Source: JAJFFW01 sp038534195 (GTDB lineage Bacteria; Pseudomonadota; Alphaproteobacteria; Caulobacterales; Parvularculaceae). From it: a stretch of 64,000 nucleotides of DNA. A program made the translations under genes and the position numbers. The notes below the pieces were generated by a model, which worked only from the letters and a program-made list of their open reading frames with translations, was not told the origin of the DNA and did no database searches. This document shows, one piece after another, positions 60,121-64,000 of this stretch (the first letter of the stretch is position 1; every line of letters starts with the position of its first letter). The stretch lies in NCBI GenBank assembly GCA_038534195.1, contig JBCAXE010000008.1:1-64000 (forward strand), in the 5' to 3' direction.

Positions 60121-61026
60121 TCAGCCCTTTCCCTTGGTCTTCGTCTTATTGGGCTGCGCATTTTTCTCGACGAACTCGATAATCTTTCCGGCGACGTCGA
60201 GACCAGTCGCCTTCTCCACCCCTTCAAGGCCCGGCGACGAATTCACTTCCATCACCACCGGTCCGTGATTGGCGCGAAGCATATCGACGCCGCAAACGTT
60301 CAGTCCCATGATTTTCGCCGCCATGATTGCTGTTGAGCGTTCCTGCGGCGTGATTTTCACCGGCTCAGCCGTGCCGCCGCGATGAAGGTTCGACCGGAAG
60401 TCGCCATCCTTGCCTTTGCGTTTCATCGAGGCGACGACCTTGCCGCCCACGACCAGGCAGCGAATGTCTTCCCCGCCGGCTTCTTTGATGAATTCCTGCA
60501 CCAGGATATTTGTCTTTACGCCGCCGAACGCCTGAATGATTGATTCAGCACCCTTCGCCGTCTCACCTAAAACAACCCCGATCCCTTGCGTTCCTTCAAG
60601 CAATTTTATGATCACTGGCGCGCCGCCAAGTTCGTCAAGAATCTCATCGGCGCGATTGGTCCGGTGCGCAAAAACCGTCACCGGCAAACCAACGCCTTTG
60701 CGCGCCAGAAGCTGCATCGAACGGAGCTTGTCGCGCGACCGCGTGATCGCCACCGACTCGTTGACCGGGTAAACGCCCATGACCTCAAGCTGGCGCAATA
60801 CCGCCGTGCCGTAATATGTCACAGACGCGCCGATACGCGGGATCACAGCGTCATAGACCGGCAGCTTCTCCCCCCGATACCGAACCGACGGCCGATGAGA
60901 GGTGATGTTGATGTAACAGCGCAGATGATCGATCACGTCCATTGTGTGGCCGCGCGCTTCCGCCGCTTCCACAAGCCGAACATGGGAATAAAGATCAGGA
61001 TTTCGGCAAAGCAGCGCAAATTTCAT
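60121..61026 (-). CDS. rimK: RimK-type ATP-grasp glutamate ligase
   Basis: 301 residues. N-terminal RimK domain (YDAVIPRIGASVTYYGTAVLRQLE), ATP-grasp core with KLLEGTQGIGV, VQEFIKEAGGEDIRCLVV and the metal motif MEVNSSPGLEGVE. RimK adds Glu residues to ribosomal protein S6. The stop lies beside DUF427; the start overlaps the retropepsin-like gene by 4 bp, a known pairing. Confidence 0.93.
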   Translation of the reverse strand: MKFALLCRNPDLYSHVRLVEAAEARGHTMDVIDHLRCYINITSHRPSVRYRGEKLPVYDAVIPRIGASVTYYGTAVLRQLEVMGVYPVNESVAITRSRDKLRSMQLLARKGVGLPVTVFAHRTNRADEILDELGGAPVIIKLLEGTQGIGVVLGETAKGAESIIQAFGGVKTNILVQEFIKEAGGEDIRCLVVGGKVVASMKRKGKDGDFRSNLHRGGTAEPVKITPQERSTAIMAAKIMGLNVCGVDMLRANHGPVVMEVNSSPGLEGVEKATGLDVAGKIIEFVEKNAQPNKTKTKGKG

Positions 61027-61508
61027 TTCGTCTTCGCGTCCTCTTTGCGACCGAGCAGATATGACTTCCCCGGGTGAATTATCGTTCTTTTGCTGATTGC
61101 ATCGCGGCCGATCAAGAGCCTGAAACCCATTTCATCACGATTAGTAAGCGAGATCTCCACGGGCCAGACGCGCCCGCCCATCGCCATGGGCGTTTCGATG
61201 ATAAAGCGTTCCTGCGCGACGCCGTTTGAACTTCTGATCCGGCGTATGTCAATGATCGGAGCAATGCACCGGATCTCCGGCTTTTTCCGCTTTTGTTCAG
61301 GATGCAGAAAGAACTGCACATGCGGCGCGCCGCCCTGCATCATTTCCTTTATCCGAAAAGCATGGATCGCTGACGTTTTCGCGCCAGTGTCGATCTTCGC
61401 CTTGATCGACCCGTCGTAAAGGTCCGGGAACGCGACCCATTCGCGCCAGCCGATCTCGAGCGGCGGCAGGCGTTTTTTTCGTTTTCTAGATGTGGAGGGC
61501 GTGTCCAA
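61023..61508 (-). CDS. RimK-associated retropepsin-like protein (RLAN domain)
   Basis: About 161 residues. The RLAN/ATP-dependent zinc protease domain starts WREWVAFPDLYDGSIKAKIDTGAKTSAIHA, with the aspartic-protease-like DTGAKTSA. It ends DEMGFRLLIGRDAI. No good ATG lies in the right place; TTG at 61508, overlapping the lpd end by 23 bp, is my best guess. Known to act with RimK. The basic N-terminal stretch RKRKKRLPP may bind RNA or ribosomes. Confidence 0.75.
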   Translation of the reverse strand: MDTPSTSRKRKKRLPPLEIGWREWVAFPDLYDGSIKAKIDTGAKTSAIHAFRIKEMMQGGAPHVQFFLHPEQKRKKPEIRCIAPIIDIRRIRSSNGVAQERFIIETPMAMGGRVWPVEISLTNRDEMGFRLLIGRDAISKRTIIHPGKSYLLGRKEDAKTK

Positions 61509-62880
61509 GGGTTCTGAGGGCCGCTTCCTGGAAGGCTTCCCCTTGCGTGGGATGCGCGTGGATGGTGCCCGCAATATCTTCGAGCCGCGCGCCCATTTCA
61601 AGCGCCAATCCGAACGAAGCCGAAAGTTCGGCCACGCCGCCGCCCACCGCCTGAAGCCCGAGCACCACATGATTGTCCTTGCGCGCGACGATGCGCACGA
61701 AACCGTCTTCGGCTTCCATGGTCATGGCGCGGCCGTTTGCGGAAAACGGGAACATCGCCGTTTCAATTCCATATCCTTCCGCAATCGCCTCCTCGGGCGA
61801 CAGACCGGCCGACACGATTTCCGGGTCGGTGAAACAGATCGCCGGGATCGCGCGCTTGTCCCACAGGCGGTTATGGCCGGCGATAATTTCCGCGACCATT
61901 TCGCCTTGCGCCATGGCGCGGTGCGCCAACATCGGCTCGCCGGTGACGTCGCCGATGGCGTAAACGCCTTTCATGGATGTGCGGCATTGGTCGTCGATCT
62001 GGATATGACGCCCGGCCATATCGAGCGCGAAATTTTCAAGGCCCCAGCCTTCCGTAAGCGGACGGCGCCCGACAGTGACCAGCACCTTGTTGGCCGGAAC
62101 CAGCCCCGGCTCTCCATTCGCTTCTTCAATGATGAGCCCGTCGCCGTCGGACGACAGGCCCTTCGCTTTGACGCCGAGACGCACGTCGGCGCCCAGTGCT
62201 TTCAGCCGTTTCATAACTGGCCGCGTCAAGTCTTTGTCATAAAGCGGCAAGATACGGTCTTCCGCCTCAATGATGGTGACCCGGGCGCCGAGTTTCTGGA
62301 AAGCGATGCCAAGCTCAAGGCCAATGTAACCGGCGCCGATCACCGCGAGGCGTTTTGGAACTTCTTTCAACGCCAAAGCGTCGGTCGATGAAATGACATC
62401 GCCGCCGAACGGCAGGAACGGCAGCTCAACCGGAACCGAGCCTGTGGCGATGATCACATGCTCGGCGTGGATCGTCTGAACGCCGTCGTCGGTCTTCACT
62501 TCGACGGTTTTTCCGTCAACGAAAGAGGCCCAGCCTTTGACGGATCGTACCTTCGACTTCTTCAAAAGCCCACCGACGCCGGTCGTCAGTTTGGAGACAA
62601 TCCCATCTTTCCAGGCGACAGTCTGCGCCAGATCGATTTGCGGCGCGGAGGATTTGATCCCAATCGCGCTCGAATTGGCGAAATGCGTCGCCTTTTCGAA
62701 TTCATCGGCCGCATGAATCAACGCCTTGGACGGAATGCAGCCCACATTGAGGCACGTCCCGCCATCCGCCTGCGCTTCGACAATAACCGTATCAAGACCA
62801 AGCTGGCCGGCGCGGATCGCCGCGACGTAACCGCCGGGACCGGCGCCGATGACGAGAGTGTTGCAAGTGATGTTTTCCAT
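61486..62880 (-). CDS. lpdA: Dihydrolipoyl dehydrogenase (E3)
   Basis: 464 residues from the ATG of MENITCNTLVIGAGPGGYVAA. FAD-binding loop GAGPGGY, redox pair GGTCLNVGCIPSKAL, NAD loop GAGYIGLELG, and the C-terminal catalytic HAHPTQGEAF. It re-oxidises lipoyl groups of the 2-oxo acid dehydrogenase E2 encoded just upstream on the same strand (55 bp). Confidence 0.95.
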   Translation of the reverse strand: MENITCNTLVIGAGPGGYVAAIRAGQLGLDTVIVEAQADGGTCLNVGCIPSKALIHAADEFEKATHFANSSAIGIKSSAPQIDLAQTVAWKDGIVSKLTTGVGGLLKKSKVRSVKGWASFVDGKTVEVKTDDGVQTIHAEHVIIATGSVPVELPFLPFGGDVISSTDALALKEVPKRLAVIGAGYIGLELGIAFQKLGARVTIIEAEDRILPLYDKDLTRPVMKRLKALGADVRLGVKAKGLSSDGDGLIIEEANGEPGLVPANKVLVTVGRRPLTEGWGLENFALDMAGRHIQIDDQCRTSMKGVYAIGDVTGEPMLAHRAMAQGEMVAEIIAGHNRLWDKRAIPAICFTDPEIVSAGLSPEEAIAEGYGIETAMFPFSANGRAMTMEAEDGFVRIVARKDNHVVLGLQAVGGGVAELSASFGLALEMGARLEDIAGTIHAHPTQGEAFQEAALRTLGHALHI

Positions 62881-62935
62881 AACGCGTCCATGTCCTGCAT
62901 GCCCTAATGGGCGGCTGTGGGGATCCGGTTCCGAT

Positions 62936-64000
62936 CTACTCCACAAATATCGCCGCGGGCGCTTCAAGCAGTCCTTTAATCCGTTGAATGAAAACCGCCG
63001 CGTCCCAGCCGTCGATGACGCGGTGATCGAAGCTTGAGGACAGGTTCATCTTTTTGCGCGGCGCGAACTGCGTTCCGTCCCAGTGCGGCAAAGTCTGCAT
63101 TTTGTTCACGCCGATGATCGCCACTTCCGGATGATTGATCACCGGCGTCGTGACAACGCCGCCCATCGCGCCAAGCGACGTGATGGTGATCGTGGAACCG
63201 GTCAATTCCTCCCGCGAGGCGGTCCCGTTCTTGGCCGCTTCGGCGAGCCGGGTTAGCTCGCGGGCGCAATCCCACAGACCGAGCGCTTCCACGTGACGGA
63301 CAACCGGTACCACAAGACCGTTATCGGTCTGCGCAGCGACGCCCATATGTATACCGCCATACTGGCGGATCACGCCGGCCTCATCGTCGAACAGCGCATT
63401 CAATTGCGGTTGTTCAGCGATCGCCTTCGCCATGGCTTGCATCAGGAACGGCAAGATCGTGAGCTTCGGCTGATCGTCGCGCTTGTTTTTGTTGAGAAGC
63501 TGGCGCGTCTCCTCAAGCGCCGTCATGTCCACTTCGTCCACATAGGTGATGTGGGGAATGCGCGACTTGGACGTCGCCATTTTCTCGCCGATCTTCCGGC
63601 GCAGGCCCACGAACGGCACTTCGTGTACGGCGGTATTTGCGGCCTTGCCGCCGCCTCGCGCAACCGCCCCGCCGCTCTCGAAAAATGCGTCGAGATCTTC
63701 ATGGGTGATCCGTCCCGCAGGCCCCGATCCCGGCACGCGGCGGAGATCAACGCCTGCATCTAGCGCACGTTTGCGCACCGCCGGCGGCGCCAGCGGCGCC
63801 TCACCCTCGCTTCGCATAACGCCAGCGGGCGCGGGCTTGGCGGCGACCGGCTGCGGCGCGGCGGGAGCGGCCGGCGCCGGTCTCGCCGCCGCAGCGGCGG
63901 CGCCGTTTGGCTTCGGTTTCTCTACCGCAGGCTCAGGCTTCGCCGGTTCCTCGACCGCGGCCCCTGGTTTGATATTACCGTCGCCGTCCACTTCAAGGCG
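62936..64000 (-). CDS. bkdB: 2-oxo acid dehydrogenase E2, branched-chain type (5' end outside the window)
   Basis: 354 residues visible; the frame continues past the right edge, where RLEVDG is the end of the lipoyl domain. A Pro/Ala-rich linker follows, then the E1/E3-binding domain (APPAVRKRALDAGVDLRRVPGSGPAGRITHEDLDAF) and the catalytic acyltransferase domain ending DHRVIDGWDAAVFIQRIKGLLEAP, with the HxxxDG active site. DHRVIDGxDAA...FIQ is closer to branched-chain E2 than to pyruvate E2, but the substrate remains open. With lpdA forms an operon. Confidence 0.85.
   Translation of the reverse strand, partial: RLEVDGDGNIKPGAAVEEPAKPEPAVEKPKPNGAAAAAARPAPAAPAAPQPVAAKPAPAGVMRSEGEAPLAPPAVRKRALDAGVDLRRVPGSGPAGRITHEDLDAFFESGGAVARGGGKAANTAVHEVPFVGLRRKIGEKMATSKSRIPHITYVDEVDMTALEETRQLLNKNKRDDQPKLTILPFLMQAMAKAIAEQPQLNALFDDEAGVIRQYGGIHMGVAAQTDNGLVVPVVRHVEALGLWDCARELTRLAEAAKNGTASREELTGSTITITSLGAMGGVVTTPVINHPEVAIIGVNKMQTLPHWDGTQFAPRKKMNLSSSFDHRVIDGWDAAVFIQRIKGLLEAPAAIFVE

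Noticed and set aside
61492..62391. 299-codon plus-strand frame opposite lpdA
   Set aside because: lpdA has all dihydrolipoyl dehydrogenase motifs on the minus strand; the antisense frame has none and arises from high GC at third positions.

Overview
The window looks like the chromosome of a GC-rich (high-50s % by eye) aerobic alphaproteobacterium. The evidence is an imuA-imuB-dnaE2 mutagenesis cassette behind a GTTC-N7-GTTC type LexA box, a full ccoNOQP-ccoGHIS cluster with FNR boxes, an EnvZ/OmpR-type pair, UbiK, and a proteobacterial class GN sortase with its dedicated target. A marine Parvularculales or Hyphomonadaceae relative is my best guess; this is inference, since no rRNA is present.

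Layout. 1-4.5 kb: small lipoproteins, an IS5-type transposase relic, an ArsR/VOC pair with a perfect palindromic operator, and a quinone oxidoreductase. 4.5-7.5 kb: sortase and VIT/VWA target. 7.7-18.8 kb: housekeeping genes (Ca/Na antiporter, pteridine reductase-like SDR plus folB, uvrC, pgsA, two-component pair), an RnfD-like/DUF2330 pair, a 26-residue membrane microprotein, and a DUF3592 gene broken by an in-frame amber codon.

19.6-25.8 kb is the most unusual part. Two convergent operons encode a secreted (Asp-Asn-Ser)n repeat protein, two small exported proteins with double-glycine processing motifs, a stand-alone periplasmic C39 peptidase, a coiled-coil/LysM/beta-barrel outer-membrane protein, and a sigma54 activator. 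A perfect -24/-12 promoter with two 11-bp direct repeats 20 bp apart about 110-135 bp upstream drives the repeat-protein operon. The parts list resembles the Pseudomonas Fap amyloid system (FapD peptidase, FapF barrel) but differs in substrate and architecture. I propose a Fap-like surface-fibre or amyloid export module.

26.3-31.7 kb: glucokinase and a TolC/HlyD/ABC set in which the ABC protein has lost all its ATPase motifs. 32-35 kb: an OxyR-like regulator lacking the peroxidatic Cys, a DCC-family protein, tRNA-Thr(UGU), and an MBL hydrolase. 35.4-48 kb: a low-oxygen regulon: DUF2189, ccoNOQPGHIS, a small Cys-containing exported protein, fnr, hemN, ompW and a cytochrome c, with four FNR-type boxes. 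48.2-53.9 kb: SOS mutasome. 54-64 kb: proC, ybjN-like, ubiK, lgt, midA-like, pgeF, prs, DUF427, rimK with its retropepsin-like partner, lpd, and a truncated E2 acyltransferase at the right edge.
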